Part shown: piece after piece, positions 26,664 through 35,727 of the stretch
Layout of the letters: each line of letters begins with the position of its first letter
How positions within the stretch are numbered: the stretch's first letter is position 1
From: QKMZ01 sp012965515
GTDB lineage: Bacteria; Cyanobacteriota; Vampirovibrionia; Obscuribacterales; Obscuribacteraceae
Direction of reading: 5' to 3'
Assembly: GCA_937879965.1 (NCBI GenBank)
Contig: CALFMP010000016.1
Coordinates: forward strand, 62,001 to 126,000
DNA length: 64,000 nucleotides
The notes under the pieces: model-generated
Seen by the model: only the letters and a program-made list of their open reading frames with translations
Databases searched by the model: none
What the model was told of the DNA's origin: nothing
Program-made: the position numbers and the translations under genes

Positions 26664-27302
26664 ATGACAGATAAATACAGACTTTTAGCAAAAGAGATTT
26701 CGTGTCCTAAGACCAAAGGAGATTTATCGAGAATTGCGGATTCGGATATGAAAATTTTTGACAGAACACTTTCCAAAGCCCTGAGAAGAGCCATCAATAA
26801 GTGGGTCGCAAACAATTTGGATTTGTACAAGCCCAGATATATTGGAGAGGAAAACATCAACAAGATCTTCCGCGAGCAGAAAGTGCCTTGCCTGAAAAAT
26901 GTGCTGATAATTGCAGACAAGGTTGACACCAGATTGGTCGTAGAGACCTATCCGTACAAGCGATCATTTGCTGTGGCGGGGCGCCGATATGCATTTGACG
27001 CGAAATTTGATCACGCAAAGTTTGCAGCATTTCTCTTGAAGCTTGCGGAAAAACGCGATGAACGCGGCGACACTGATGAGATGAAGGTTGAGCGTGAGCT
27101 GATTCGAAGTAAGCTGAATAATCCGAGATTCCCGCTTTATTGGACGACGTTGATTCGCTATGCTGGAGCGTGCGGTTATCAACTGAACTTTTCCCTGATT
27201 GATAGGACACCTCCAGATGGTTGTTTGGAGCCAGCTATCGAAAAGAATCTCGCCAACGAAGAGCATGAGGCTCTGATTCGTAGATTGAATTACCCGGTGT
27301 AG
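26664..27302 (+). CDS. Hypothetical protein (212 aa)
   Basis: The start is the ATG at 26664, after AGAGGTGGAG. The soluble, basic protein has an N-terminal helical part (FDRTLSKALRRAINKWVANN), a central basic stretch with VAGRRYAFDAKFDHAKFAAFLLKL, and a C-terminal helical end. No known motif or export signal. It shares its strand and possibly its transcript with the small acidic protein upstream, an arrangement that fits a small acidic partner with a basic protein, which is inference. A terminator follows at 27336. Confidence 0.55.
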   Translation: MTDKYRLLAKEISCPKTKGDLSRIADSDMKIFDRTLSKALRRAINKWVANNLDLYKPRYIGEENINKIFREQKVPCLKNVLIIADKVDTRLVVETYPYKRSFAVAGRRYAFDAKFDHAKFAAFLLKLAEKRDERGDTDEMKVERELIRSKLNNPRFPLYWTTLIRYAGACGYQLNFSLIDRTPPDGCLEPAIEKNLANEEHEALIRRLNYPV

Positions 27303-27335
27303 AGCGAGTCACGAGTTTCGATTAGCTGAAGAATG

Positions 27336-27367
27336 AAAAGCCGTAGGGTTCCCCCGCGGCTTTCTTC
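27336..27367. terminator. Terminator after the 212-aa gene (possibly bidirectional)
   Basis: AAAAGCCG...CGGCTTTC hairpin with a GGG/CCC-containing loop. T-rich flanks exist in both directions. Confidence 0.65.
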
Positions 27368-27403
27368 GTTAGAAGAAATAATACTAGAACATATAAGAGA
27401 AAG

Positions 27404-27448
27404 CTGTATAAGAAGAACTGGGGCGGAAATTGCTTTCACACCCCAGTT
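27404..27448 (-). terminator. Terminator of the TPP-ALDH fusion gene
   Basis: AACTGGGG at 27416 pairs perfectly with CCCCAGTT at 27441-27448. Read leftward it is followed by CTTCTTAT. It closely resembles the hairpin after the dioxygenase gene at 32.9 kb. Confidence 0.6.
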
Positions 27449-27499
27449 CAAAGAACTAATTGGCCTAGAGTTTCTTGCTGTTCAGTCGAGCGATAAAAC

Positions 27500-30400
27500 C
27501 TACAGCTTCGCGCTCTTCAGAACCATGAGTTTCTCCTGGCTCATTTCGTGCGCACTGTATGCGATACCACCCATGCCCACTCCGGAATCGCTGCGACCAC
27601 CGAAAGGCATCCAGTCCACGCGGAAAGCCGTGTGGTCGTTGACCATCACCGCTGTGGCGTTGAGCTGTTTGACTGCGTGCAGCGCGACATCGATGTCCTT
27701 TGCGAACACCGCTGCCTGGAAGGCGAGAGGGAGACTGTTGGCGATTTTGATCGCGTCGTCGATGTTCTCGTATGAGTACAAGCAGACGACCGGTCCGAAG
27801 ATTTCGTCACAGCTCACTTTCGCGTCGAGCGGCGGATTGAGCAGAACAGTCGGCTCGTAGTAGGTAGGCGCGATCACGTTGCCGCCGCACAAGAGCTTAG
27901 CGCCGGCTGCGACCGCATCCTTCACCCACTGGTCGATGCGCGTCACTTCGCCTGAGCGAATGAGCGGGCCGACTTCCGTGTCTTTCGACTTCGGGTCGCC
28001 GACTTTCAGCGCCTTCGCCTTTTCAGTGACGAGCTTTGCGAACTCATCCATGCGAGACGCAGGCACGAAGATACGCTTGGTACTGACGCACACCTGACCG
28101 GCGTGATAGAAAGCGCCCTTGACCAGCGGCGCAATCACATCCTTGAAGTCAGCCGAAGCGTCGACGATAACCGGTGCGCTGCCGCCGTGCTCGAGGGCAA
28201 CGCGAGTGCCTGAAGCGAGCTTCGAGCGCAGGTACCAGCCGACACGAGCAGAGCCGATGAAGGACAGGTAGCCGACGCGTTTGTCGGTCGCCAGTCTCTC
28301 GGAATGCTTGTTGTTGACGAGCAGCACCTGGCACCACTCTTTGGGTAGTCCCGCTTCGTGAAGCAGCTTCACGAAAGCGACGCACGAGCGTGGCGTGTTC
28401 AGCGCCGGTTTTACGATCACCGGGCAACCCGCAGCAATAGCCGGAATCACTTGGTGAACGATGAGGTTGATCGGGTGATTGAACGCTGACAGCGAAACAA
28501 CTACACCGATCGGCTCACGGAAAGTGAACGCCTTGCGGTTGGTCGATGCAGCCGTCAGACCCATCGGGATTTCGGTGCCATGCAGGTTCTGAATGGCATC
28601 GATGCCGAGTTTTACACCCTGCGCCGCGCGGTCGATTTCGATCACCGTGTCGGTGTATGGTTTCCCACCTTCCTCCACAGCGATGTCGATGAGGCTCTGA
28701 CGATCGCGCTTGACCAGCTCGGCGAGCCGCTCGAGGATGGCGATGCGCTGGTGCGCGGGCAGCCATTTTGTCTGGTCTTTGTACAGAGCATGGGCGGTGG
28801 ACAGTGCCTTTTCCACGGCATCCGCGCCATCCAGCTCCAACGATTCGATCAGGCTCCCATCATGCGGGGAGCGCACCTCCAGCCGCTCGCGTGCCGGTTG
28901 CTTTTCCGTCGGCGCCTTCAGATAGGCAACGTCGAGGTCGACAAGCTTGAGCTTCTCGCCCGACGTGTAGTCGATTGGCACATCGATGATGTGCACGCCC
29001 TTCGCAGCCAGGCATTCCTTCAGCTTGGGCAGCAACTCCTCGGTGCGCTCGATGCGATGACCGTGCGCTCCATAGGAGGAAGCGAGCGTGACGAAGTCCG
29101 GGTTGTTGAAGTCCAGCCCGAACGTCTCCTGCTTGTTCTCCGTCTGTTTCCACTTGATCATGCCATAGGCATTGTCATTGAGGATGACGACGACGAGGTC
29201 CAGCTTGAGGCGCATGGCTGTTTCCAGCTCCTGCGAATTCATCATGAATCCGCCGTCGCCGCAGACAGTGATGACCTTCTGGTTGGGTGCAATCAGCTTG
29301 GCGGCGATTGCCGAGGGCAAGCCGGCTCCCATCGTGGCGAGCGCATTGTCGAGCAAGAGGGTGTTCGGCCCGTGAGCCCGATAGTTGCGCGCGAACCACA
29401 ACTTGTAGAGCCCATTGTCCAGCGTAACGATGCCATCGGATGGCATGGCGGCACGGATGTCGGACACGAGGCGCGACGGCACAACCGGGAAGCTCTTCGC
29501 CGACGACTGCAGCTCGATGAGCTTATCGCCGTATGCCTTCACTTTCATGAAGGGTTCGAAGTCCCAGTCTTTCGAGACGGCGACATTCTTCTCCAGCTCG
29601 ACGAATGTGTTGGCGATATCGCCAATCACCTCATGTTGAGGGAAGTAGACGTCGTCTACACGCGCCGAGAAGAAGTTGACGTGTAGCACTTTGGCGCCGC
29701 CGCGTTCCATGAAGAAGGGCGGCTTCTCAACCACGTCGTGACCGACGTTGATGATCAAGTCTGCTTCGGCGATGGCGTGGTGCACGAGGTCGTCGGTCGA
29801 GAGCGCCGCTGTGCCCAGGTAGAGCGGGTTGCGCTCATCAATGACGCCGACACCCATCTGCGTGTTGACGAAGGGGATGCCGGTCTTGTTGACGAAATCG
29901 AGCAGCGATTTGCGAGTGCGCTTGCGATTGGCACCGGCGCCGACCAGAACGAGCGGGCGTTTTGCCGATTCGATCATGGCGCAGGCAACGGTGATTGCAG
30001 TTGGGTCCGGGTATGGACGCATCGCAGTGTGGATGGCGAACGGCTGGTCGCAGTCGCTGATTTCCTCGGCGGCGATGTCTTCGGGAAACTCGATGTGCAC
30101 TGCACCGGGGCGCTCCTCGGCAGCGACGCGGAACGCTTCGCGGACGATGGAGGGAATGCGCGAGCCGTCGACAATCTGGTGCGTAAACTTCGTCAGCGGG
30201 CGCATCATGCCGACCACGTCGACGATTTGGAATTGCCCTTGCTTACTCTTCTTGATCGGCTTCTGCCCGGTGATCATCACCAGAGGCATACCACCGAGAT
30301 TCGCATAAGCAGCGGCAGTGACGAGATTGGTAGCGCCGGGTCCGAGCGTGGAGAGACAGACTCCGGGCTTGCCGGTGAGGCGTCCGTAAGTGGCGGCCAT

Positions 30401-30556
30401 AAAGCCCGCCGCTTGTTCGTGCCTCGTCAGAATCAGCTTGATCTTCGACGTTCTCAGCGCTTCCAGGAAGTCGAGATTCTCTTCTCCCGGGATGCCGAAG
30501 ATGTACTCAACGCCCTCATTCTCGAGAGCCTTGACTAGGAGTGTTGACGATTTCAT
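27500..30556 (-). CDS. Fusion of a TPP-dependent acetolactate synthase/decarboxylase-like enzyme and an aldehyde dehydrogenase
   Basis: The start is the ATG at 30556 with AAGGAG upstream; the product is 1018 aa. Residues 1 to about 550 form a complete TPP enzyme: GIPGEENLDF, the activating glutamate in TRHEQAAGF (residue 47), and the TPP/Mg motif from GDGGFMM to NDNAYGMI. From about 565 onward is a complete aldehyde dehydrogenase: SAFNHPINL, glutamate in ALEHGGSAP, catalytic cysteine in HAGQVCVSTK, and IFGPVVCLYSY. The TPP half is closest in look to catabolic acetolactate synthase and other 2-oxoacid enzymes. A fused pair could decarboxylate a 2-oxoacid to an aldehyde and oxidise it at once, avoiding free aldehyde; this coupling is inferred. 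No CoA or FAD partner gene is adjacent. Confidence 0.9.
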   Translation of the reverse strand: MKSSTLLVKALENEGVEYIFGIPGEENLDFLEALRTSKIKLILTRHEQAAGFMAATYGRLTGKPGVCLSTLGPGATNLVTAAAYANLGGMPLVMITGQKPIKKSKQGQFQIVDVVGMMRPLTKFTHQIVDGSRIPSIVREAFRVAAEERPGAVHIEFPEDIAAEEISDCDQPFAIHTAMRPYPDPTAITVACAMIESAKRPLVLVGAGANRKRTRKSLLDFVNKTGIPFVNTQMGVGVIDERNPLYLGTAALSTDDLVHHAIAEADLIINVGHDVVEKPPFFMERGGAKVLHVNFFSARVDDVYFPQHEVIGDIANTFVELEKNVAVSKDWDFEPFMKVKAYGDKLIELQSSAKSFPVVPSRLVSDIRAAMPSDGIVTLDNGLYKLWFARNYRAHGPNTLLLDNALATMGAGLPSAIAAKLIAPNQKVITVCGDGGFMMNSQELETAMRLKLDLVVVILNDNAYGMIKWKQTENKQETFGLDFNNPDFVTLASSYGAHGHRIERTEELLPKLKECLAAKGVHIIDVPIDYTSGEKLKLVDLDVAYLKAPTEKQPARERLEVRSPHDGSLIESLELDGADAVEKALSTAHALYKDQTKWLPAHQRIAILERLAELVKRDRQSLIDIAVEEGGKPYTDTVIEIDRAAQGVKLGIDAIQNLHGTEIPMGLTAASTNRKAFTFREPIGVVVSLSAFNHPINLIVHQVIPAIAAGCPVIVKPALNTPRSCVAFVKLLHEAGLPKEWCQVLLVNNKHSERLATDKRVGYLSFIGSARVGWYLRSKLASGTRVALEHGGSAPVIVDASADFKDVIAPLVKGAFYHAGQVCVSTKRIFVPASRMDEFAKLVTEKAKALKVGDPKSKDTEVGPLIRSGEVTRIDQWVKDAVAAGAKLLCGGNVIAPTYYEPTVLLNPPLDAKVSCDEIFGPVVCLYSYENIDDAIKIANSLPLAFQAAVFAKDIDVALHAVKQLNATAVMVNDHTAFRVDWMPFGGRSDSGVGMGGIAYSAHEMSQEKLMVLKSAKL

Positions 30557-30994
30557 GCGGTCTCCTTGCGATTTCGATAGAGAATTCGGCGAAGCACATT
30601 CGAAATCTTGTTGAGTTTCGGTCATGGTTTCGCAGAGTTCTCCTTTGTGAAACGGCTTGAGAGTCGTTCCTTGGTAAGACTTAGTAAGTTGCAGATTTAC
30701 TGCGCGGTGATTGTGCGGGTTATCGGGCTGTGAAAAAAGAACTTTCTGTTGATGTGAACTGTGGATGTTTTAGGGTCTGCAATCTGTCAAAGCCTGTGGG
30801 CTTGTATCAAGCTACAAGCCGTAATTGTATTTCAGAGTAAAGCTCAATGATCGCTTTCACATAAACATTGAAATTCTGCGCAAGCATGCGAATAAAGGCT
30901 GCGCCCAGAAATAATGTTGTCAAGTTGGTGTTGCGCTCGCAGCGCTTGTGCCGTTGGCGCTAGCGCTTGACGTCATAGTTCCAATTACTGCGAC
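30557..30994. other. Intergenic region, nothing recognisable
   Basis: About 440 bases between two leftward genes. It must carry the promoter of the fusion gene. No palindrome of the known families and no convincing terminator for the protease gene upstream. Confidence 0.4.
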
Positions 30995-32260
30995 TTAAGA
31001 CCCAGGAGCGTTTTTGACCAGATCAGATTTAGGTCCCAGGCTGGCACTCTTAGATGCTGCATTGGTACGAGTTGGCTGCAGATATCTGCTTTCCCAGATA
31101 GTCAGGTCGAGCCTGGACCATTCGCTGTTATCGACAATCTGTCCGTTTGGCATGCGAATTTTCTTGCTTAGTCCGTTCGAATCCACGCCATACTTGCCAT
31201 TTATCTCTTTCTGGTCCAATTCCACTGCAATTTTGTATGCGTGAGGATTGTTTCTCAACAGTTCGAAGCGAGTGGCTTCGTTTTGTCTAAGGAACATCAT
31301 CAACTCCGCGCCATGCTCGGCAGGACTCATCATGTAGCCGGCCGCGTTTGGAGGACCTACAACCGAGCGGCGCGCCATTTCATCGTTGCTGATGCGTTGA
31401 GCTTTATCCTCAGAGCTTACTTCGTTGCCTTTGGCATCGACGAAATTGCCGGCTTCATTCATTCTCACCCATTCTCTGTTCGGATTGTTTTCAGTGGGCG
31501 AGTAGAACAGTTGAGGATACGCATCATTTGTAATTCGCAGATCGCGGTCTTTGACACGGAGCCAGCCTAGCGACATCGTGTAATCCTTCCACTGCTGATT
31601 GTTGGCATTATCCGAATTCCAGAAACCGGCTTGACCATGGTGCGCTAATTCGTGGAAGTAAACGGATTCCGCGTCATGCACTTCCGGATCAATGACGATC
31701 TGCGGCAGAACTCCTGTACTTGTATCGCCCTGGTAATATCTGGCGCATGATTTGGCATCAGTATCTTTAGCAGCAAGCCCGACAACGAGTTTATCGTTGT
31801 CGAAGAGTTCCTTGAACCAGCCAACAATTCCTTCGCTCTTATCTTCATCTGCTGGCAAAGAACGGTCTAAGGCATTTTCTATTTTCGTGAGCTGATTGAA
31901 ATTGGGAGTACGTACATCAGCTTTGAGTGGCTTTCCATCACTATCTGTAATGTTGAGATGCTCTCCCTGGACGAGAATGTCTACGGGATGTTCGTCTTCC
32001 AAGCGGTCGATGAAGGCATCGCGCTTTCTAGTCAGGTCTTGTTTGAGCGCGTTGAGGTCGGTGCCTTGAGCGATTACTTTGGGCTGCGCGCCGCAGTTTT
32101 CTGCCGGGAGGGAAAACGCTAGGCCGCTCTTGCCGTTTTGATTCGTTTTGCTGACGCTGAGCCCGAACTCTTCAGCCAGCTTCCGGGCAGCTTCTGGAAC
32201 TGCATTGGCATCTTTCTGGGAATCTTTGTTTTTAGTAAGTGCTTCTGTGCGATCAGACAT
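30995..32260 (-). CDS. Putative zinc metalloprotease (HELAHH)
   Basis: The start is the ATG at 32260 with GCGGAG upstream; 421 aa. The first 150 residues are polar and unlike known domains. Near residue 205 is SVYFHELAHHGQAGFW, a full HExxH zinc site. A downstream glutamate-rich helix SPAEHGAELMMF about 110 residues later could supply the third ligand, as in gluzincin-type proteases, but I cannot assign a named family. There is no signal peptide. A toxin- or effector-like metalloprotease is one reading; a housekeeping one is equally possible. Confidence 0.65.
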   Translation of the reverse strand: MSDRTEALTKNKDSQKDANAVPEAARKLAEEFGLSVSKTNQNGKSGLAFSLPAENCGAQPKVIAQGTDLNALKQDLTRKRDAFIDRLEDEHPVDILVQGEHLNITDSDGKPLKADVRTPNFNQLTKIENALDRSLPADEDKSEGIVGWFKELFDNDKLVVGLAAKDTDAKSCARYYQGDTSTGVLPQIVIDPEVHDAESVYFHELAHHGQAGFWNSDNANNQQWKDYTMSLGWLRVKDRDLRITNDAYPQLFYSPTENNPNREWVRMNEAGNFVDAKGNEVSSEDKAQRISNDEMARRSVVGPPNAAGYMMSPAEHGAELMMFLRQNEATRFELLRNNPHAYKIAVELDQKEINGKYGVDSNGLSKKIRMPNGQIVDNSEWSRLDLTIWESRYLQPTRTNAASKSASLGPKSDLVKNAPGS

Positions 32261-32453
32261 GCGATATCTCCGCAAGAATCGAGCGTAATGCTTATGGTGC
32301 CGGGGAGGCTGGTTTAGGTATTCTGCATGCGAATTGGGAAATTTTCGGGGAGTCCAGGAAAAACGGTATATCGGGGGATTATTGGGTTCTTCTATGCTTG
32401 CACCTGACGCTAATTTGTTGCTCTTTAAACATGCTCAAAGGTAGACTATCGAC

Positions 32454-32810
32454 ATGACTAAGACCGCTAGCCATGATGCTTACATAGCCGCTGCGCCGGA
32501 GCAGTTTCGCGCGATGTTGCAGCAACTGCGTGCGCAGCTGTCGCGGGCGCTGCCTGACGCGCAAGAAGTCGTTAAGTACGATATGCCGGGATTTCAGATT
32601 GAAGGCACGATCATCGCTGGATATGCTGCCTTTAGCAAACAATGTGGTTTATATGTCGACCCTGGTGCAATTGCCGACCATGCCGATGAGATCGCTTCGT
32701 TGAAACTCAAGGCAACAAAGACTGGAATTACGTTTTCGTCGAAGAATCCCATTACCGCTGAACTGGTTGGGAAACTGGCAGTCAGTTCGCGCAATAAGAA
32801 GGGGCTTTGA
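32454..32810 (+). CDS. DUF1801 (YdhG-like) protein
   Basis: The 118-aa protein has the DUF1801 pattern: an N-terminal helix, PDAQEVVKYDMPGF, a central AGYAAFSKQCGLYV strand pair, and the basic K-A-T-K-T-G-I-T-F end segment. The family adopts a small alpha/beta fold and is often encoded near stress genes; its biochemistry is not established. AAAGG lies upstream of the ATG at a somewhat long distance. It is divergent from the zinc protease and stands alone. Confidence 0.85.
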   Translation: MTKTASHDAYIAAAPEQFRAMLQQLRAQLSRALPDAQEVVKYDMPGFQIEGTIIAGYAAFSKQCGLYVDPGAIADHADEIASLKLKATKTGITFSSKNPITAELVGKLAVSSRNKKGL

Positions 32811-32815
32811 TAGCG

Positions 32816-32838
32816 GCGGGTGGCAAGAATGCCGCCCC
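32816..32838. repeat. Family A variant palindrome
   Basis: GGCGGGTGGCAAGAATGCCG followed by CCCCTAC. It is related to the GGGTGGCATTCTTGCCACCC copy at 23.0 kb, in inverse orientation. Confidence 0.6.
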
Positions 32839-32889
32839 TACTATGTTTTAAGTCTCGCTCCATGTACAACTATAAGAGATAGAAAGATA

Positions 32890-32937
32890 GTGGGAAAAAG
32901 AGAACTGAGGCGAAAATGGCTTCGCGCCCCGGTTCTC
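32890..32937 (-). terminator. Terminator of the intradiol dioxygenase gene
   Basis: AGAACTGAGGCG pairs (with one mismatch and one wobble) with CGCCCCGGTTCT. Read leftward it is followed by CTTTTTCCC. The sequence resembles the hairpin at 27.4 kb. Confidence 0.65.
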
Positions 32938-32972
32938 AGAGATAAGAATGTCAGGCTAGTCCTGAAGCGCTA

Positions 32973-33632
32973 TTAGCGTTCCAGAACAAACGTGTAGTTG
33001 CCCGACTGAATCTGACCAGCCTGCGGTGCGGCAGGCGAAAGTGGAACGAGCAGTTCCGGTTGGAAGAACTCATCGCCAGGCAAGTCCCTCGTGTTGAACT
33101 GGTCGTCCACGAAGTAGAGCTGGGTGATGAGCGTCTGGTAGCCGGCGGCGTCCACTCTCACGTGGATGTGAGCCGGTCGCACCATGCCGCCGCCCAGCTC
33201 GTAGTTGCCGGGACGCAGACATTCGAAGGCATACGCGCCTTGAGCACTTGTGATGATTCGTCCGCGCAGTGTCTGCTGCGCGAGTGGAATCCTCCGGGGG
33301 CGTCCGGCGGCGTCCTGGTTGTCGTACACACCAGTCGGCGATGCCACCCACACGTGAACGGTGGCATTGGGGATGACATTCCCGTCAACGTCGAGCACTG
33401 TTCCGGAGATGTGAATCTCCTGGCCGCTCATGCCTTGCGGAATGAAGCGCCCTGTCAGCGGCGAGTTGGGAAGGAAGTACGGACCTTCGACCTGCTTCGG
33501 CGTCGGGATGAGCCGCGCCTTTGCACGTCCGGGAGTCAGCGTCTGCGCAAGCGCACCTGTCGCGATTGCGAAAGGCGTGACGGCGATGGCTTTGAGAAGC
33601 CAACGTCGCCGAGAATTCGGAGAATCTTGCAT
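32973..33632 (-). CDS. Intradiol ring-cleavage dioxygenase-like protein, probably Tat-exported
   Basis: The 219-aa protein starts with a twin-arginine-like signal (SRRRWLLKAIAVTPFAIA, cleavage near ALAQ). The intradiol dioxygenase core follows: EGPYFLP, a beta-sandwich with GTVLDVDGNVIPNATVHVWVA, G-V-Y-D-N (first iron tyrosine), then N-Y-E-L-G-G-G-M-V-R-P-A-H-I-H-V with the second tyrosine and the two histidines. The Fe(III) ligands are therefore all present. Cytosolic homologues cleave catechols; exported short versions are poorly characterised. It is the last gene of a leftward series with the metallophosphoesterase and MORN-like genes, separated by hairpins. Confidence 0.85.
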   Translation of the reverse strand: MQDSPNSRRRWLLKAIAVTPFAIATGALAQTLTPGRAKARLIPTPKQVEGPYFLPNSPLTGRFIPQGMSGQEIHISGTVLDVDGNVIPNATVHVWVASPTGVYDNQDAAGRPRRIPLAQQTLRGRIITSAQGAYAFECLRPGNYELGGGMVRPAHIHVRVDAAGYQTLITQLYFVDDQFNTRDLPGDEFFQPELLVPLSPAAPQAGQIQSGNYTFVLER

Positions 33633-33670
33633 TGCTTGTTCTCGTTTCGCGTTCTTAGAAGACGACCGCC

Positions 33671-33739
33671 CCAGGTGGGGTTTAAACCACCTGGAGCAGC
33701 CGTTTCAACCAACCATCGTCCTTACTGTTGGACGATGGT
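33671..33739 (-). other. Two hairpins at the end of the metallophosphoesterase gene
   Basis: CCAGGTGG/CCACCTGG (33671-33694) and ACCATCGTCC/GGACGATGGT (about 33712-33739). The second straddles the stop codon at 33722-33724. No clear U-tract. They probably set the 3' end or stability of the upstream transcript. Confidence 0.55.
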
Positions 33740-34393
33740 CGCGGTGCGGGTCTCGGTGTCGATGTCGACAACGATGACCGTGGGCACCACCTTGTATCCT
33801 TCGTCGGTGCTGGAGGCGTTGATACAGAGAGTGGAATTGACCATCTCGTCACCGCGCCCGCCATGCACGTGTCCGAAAGTATGGAGGATCGGCGAGATCT
33901 CTTCCATGCGCCACCGCAGCTGCGCGCAACCGACCTGTTCGCCTCGCGGCCAGACCATGTCGCGCACCGTGTTTGGTGGCGTGTGGGTGATCAGCACATC
34001 GACGTCATCCGGAATGGCAGACCACTTTGCCTTCAACTCGAGAGAGCCGCGAGGCAGGTTGAATGCCCAGTTCCGATACTCCGGCTGCCAGGGGCTGCCG
34101 TAGAATTTGACGCCGTCGATGACGATTTCCCTGTCTTCCAGGTACGTCGCTGCCGTCAATGCGGCTATCGCCTCTTCGCGCTGGCGCTCGAAAGGCCAGT
34201 CGTGATTGCCGGGGACAACCAGTTTGTGTTTGTGCGGAAGTTTCTGCAGCTGGCTGTTGAAGGCGGTGATCGCCTTCAGCTTCTTGCCACGCATCATGTC
34301 TCCGCTGTGGATGAAGACGTCGCCGTCCGGAATCACCCACTTCGAGAGCGGGTGATGATGTGTGTCGCTCATCAGCACGAGTCTCAGTTTCAT
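33722..34393 (-). CDS. Calcineurin-like metallophosphoesterase (MPPED/239AB type)
   Basis: The 223-aa enzyme has every metal-site motif: S-D-T-H near the N-terminus (D-x-H), I-H-S-G-D, V-P-G-N-H-D, I-T-H-T-P and F-G-H-V-H. The spacing and the short length fit the MPPED1/2 (239AB) branch, which hydrolyses cyclic nucleotides or phosphodiesters in vitro. No signal peptide, so cytosolic. Its ATG follows the stop of the upstream MORN-like gene by 25 bases, so they are co-transcribed. The substrate cannot be told from sequence. Confidence 0.88.
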   Translation of the reverse strand: MKLRLVLMSDTHHHPLSKWVIPDGDVFIHSGDMMRGKKLKAITAFNSQLQKLPHKHKLVVPGNHDWPFERQREEAIAALTAATYLEDREIVIDGVKFYGSPWQPEYRNWAFNLPRGSLELKAKWSAIPDDVDVLITHTPPNTVRDMVWPRGEQVGCAQLRWRMEEISPILHTFGHVHGGRGDEMVNSTLCINASSTDEGYKVVPTVIVVDIDTETRTATIVQQ

Positions 34394-34418
34394 AGGTGTT
34401 ACCTCATAAGTTAATTGT

Positions 34419-35648
34419 CTAGCGAGAGTATGCCTTTCGCACAGCAGGAGTGCGCAGCGGTGGCGGAGGCAGCGAGTCGCTGGGCATGGTCAGGTACTTC
34501 TCGGGGAAGATTTCCTTGATGCCTTGCGTCCGCGTGTACGCGGTTTCTGCTGTCACCTTGCCTTTTACGTCTCGCTCTTCGATCTTTTCCAGTGTCCCGT
34601 CTTCACGGAACGACTTGAAAGTTCCACCCCAGGCATTGCCTGCCGGCCTGGAGATGATGACCTTGTCGGGCGTCTTGCCGTCACCTCGGAAGCTTATCTT
34701 GCGCATCGCTTCGCCGGCGGCGTTGAGTTCGGTGGCGTCGCGAAGGCGATAGACTCGCTCTTCTTTGCCGTTGACTATTTTCTTCTCGATGAAGTAGACC
34801 TGTTCGTACTGAGGATTGCCCTCACTGTCGAAGAATCGCCAGGTGATGGTGCCGCCCGTCGTCGAGAAGATTTCATCGAAGGTCATGCGGAGTGTTCCGT
34901 TCTCGCGAAGGTACTCTGCATGCGAACCGAGGCTCTGGTAGGAAACGCGCAAGCGCACGTTCTGCCCATCAGCGAAGTAGAAGACGCTGACGATTGGGTT
35001 CCACTTTTCCACGGGAAACGTAGTCACTGACTCGGCCTTGCCGTCCTCGTAGAAGGTTTTCACCTCGCCCGAGTTGTCGGCGTTGATGCGAGTGAGCGAT
35101 TGCGTTGCACCTGTTTTGTAGAAGCCCTCTTCGAAGACGGGCTCCTTCTGACCTGCTACGAGCTGATGCTTCCAGACGGCGACTCCGTTGTCGTGATACA
35201 GGAAGATTTCATACAGCCCGTCAGGAAGCCGTCTGCCGACGCGAATCTTCGTGCCGTCCAGTCGAAAAGACTGGTCCGAGATGAAACTGCCATCGAGCGC
35301 GCGCTCGGTGGAGTATCGCAATTGACGCTCTGCTCCCGCTTTCAACGCAGGGTAGAACTCCTCGGATGACTTGATTGCACCAGTCGGGTAGTAGACGGTG
35401 TTCTCTGTGTTGCCGTTGAGCAGCTCCGATTGGAGCGTTTCAGCAGTGATGGCATCCATCGATGGATAGACCTTGAAGCCGATCGCTTCGCCAGACTTGG
35501 GCGCCTTAAGCGTCACGCGCGTTCGGAGCTTGTCCGGAGATGCGCTCGTCAAAAGTGTATCGGCTGTTGGCGGTCGCGAAGCAAACAGCTGAGATATGCC
35601 TGCACCAGCCAGAGCGGCGAGTACAGCTACTACAATCAAACGTTTCAT
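34419..35648 (-). CDS. Secreted MORN-like repeat protein, paralogue 3
   Basis: 409 aa with an N-terminal hydrophobic export segment (KRLIVVAVLAALAGAGISQL). Then come about ten short beta-hairpin units of the kind Y-Y-P-T-G, F-Y-E-D-G-K, F-Y-F-A-D-G, F-R-E-D-G. The C-terminus is proline-rich. This one is the closest match to the partial protein at the left edge of the window: both share the FDSEG/HYDAKG unit, an ELxAxGxxxxxISF segment and the closing FPxxxL line. GGAG lies upstream of the ATG. It is third in a tandem of three paralogues and is followed at once by the metallophosphoesterase. Function unknown. Confidence 0.8.
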   Translation of the reverse strand: MKRLIVVAVLAALAGAGISQLFASRPPTADTLLTSASPDKLRTRVTLKAPKSGEAIGFKVYPSMDAITAETLQSELLNGNTENTVYYPTGAIKSSEEFYPALKAGAERQLRYSTERALDGSFISDQSFRLDGTKIRVGRRLPDGLYEIFLYHDNGVAVWKHQLVAGQKEPVFEEGFYKTGATQSLTRINADNSGEVKTFYEDGKAESVTTFPVEKWNPIVSVFYFADGQNVRLRVSYQSLGSHAEYLRENGTLRMTFDEIFSTTGGTITWRFFDSEGNPQYEQVYFIEKKIVNGKEERVYRLRDATELNAAGEAMRKISFRGDGKTPDKVIISRPAGNAWGGTFKSFREDGTLEKIEERDVKGKVTAETAYTRTQGIKEIFPEKYLTMPSDSLPPPPLRTPAVRKAYSR

Positions 35649-35727
35649 TGACTGCTCCAGTGCTCGCCTGTCTGCGCTTTTGGCACAGAGCAGGCAAGCC
35701 GTTATGTACTACTTCCTGAGTCTCGAA

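Noticed and set aside
28580..29686. 368-codon open frame on the plus strand
   Set aside because: It is antisense to the TPP-ALDH fusion and has no ribosome site or domain.
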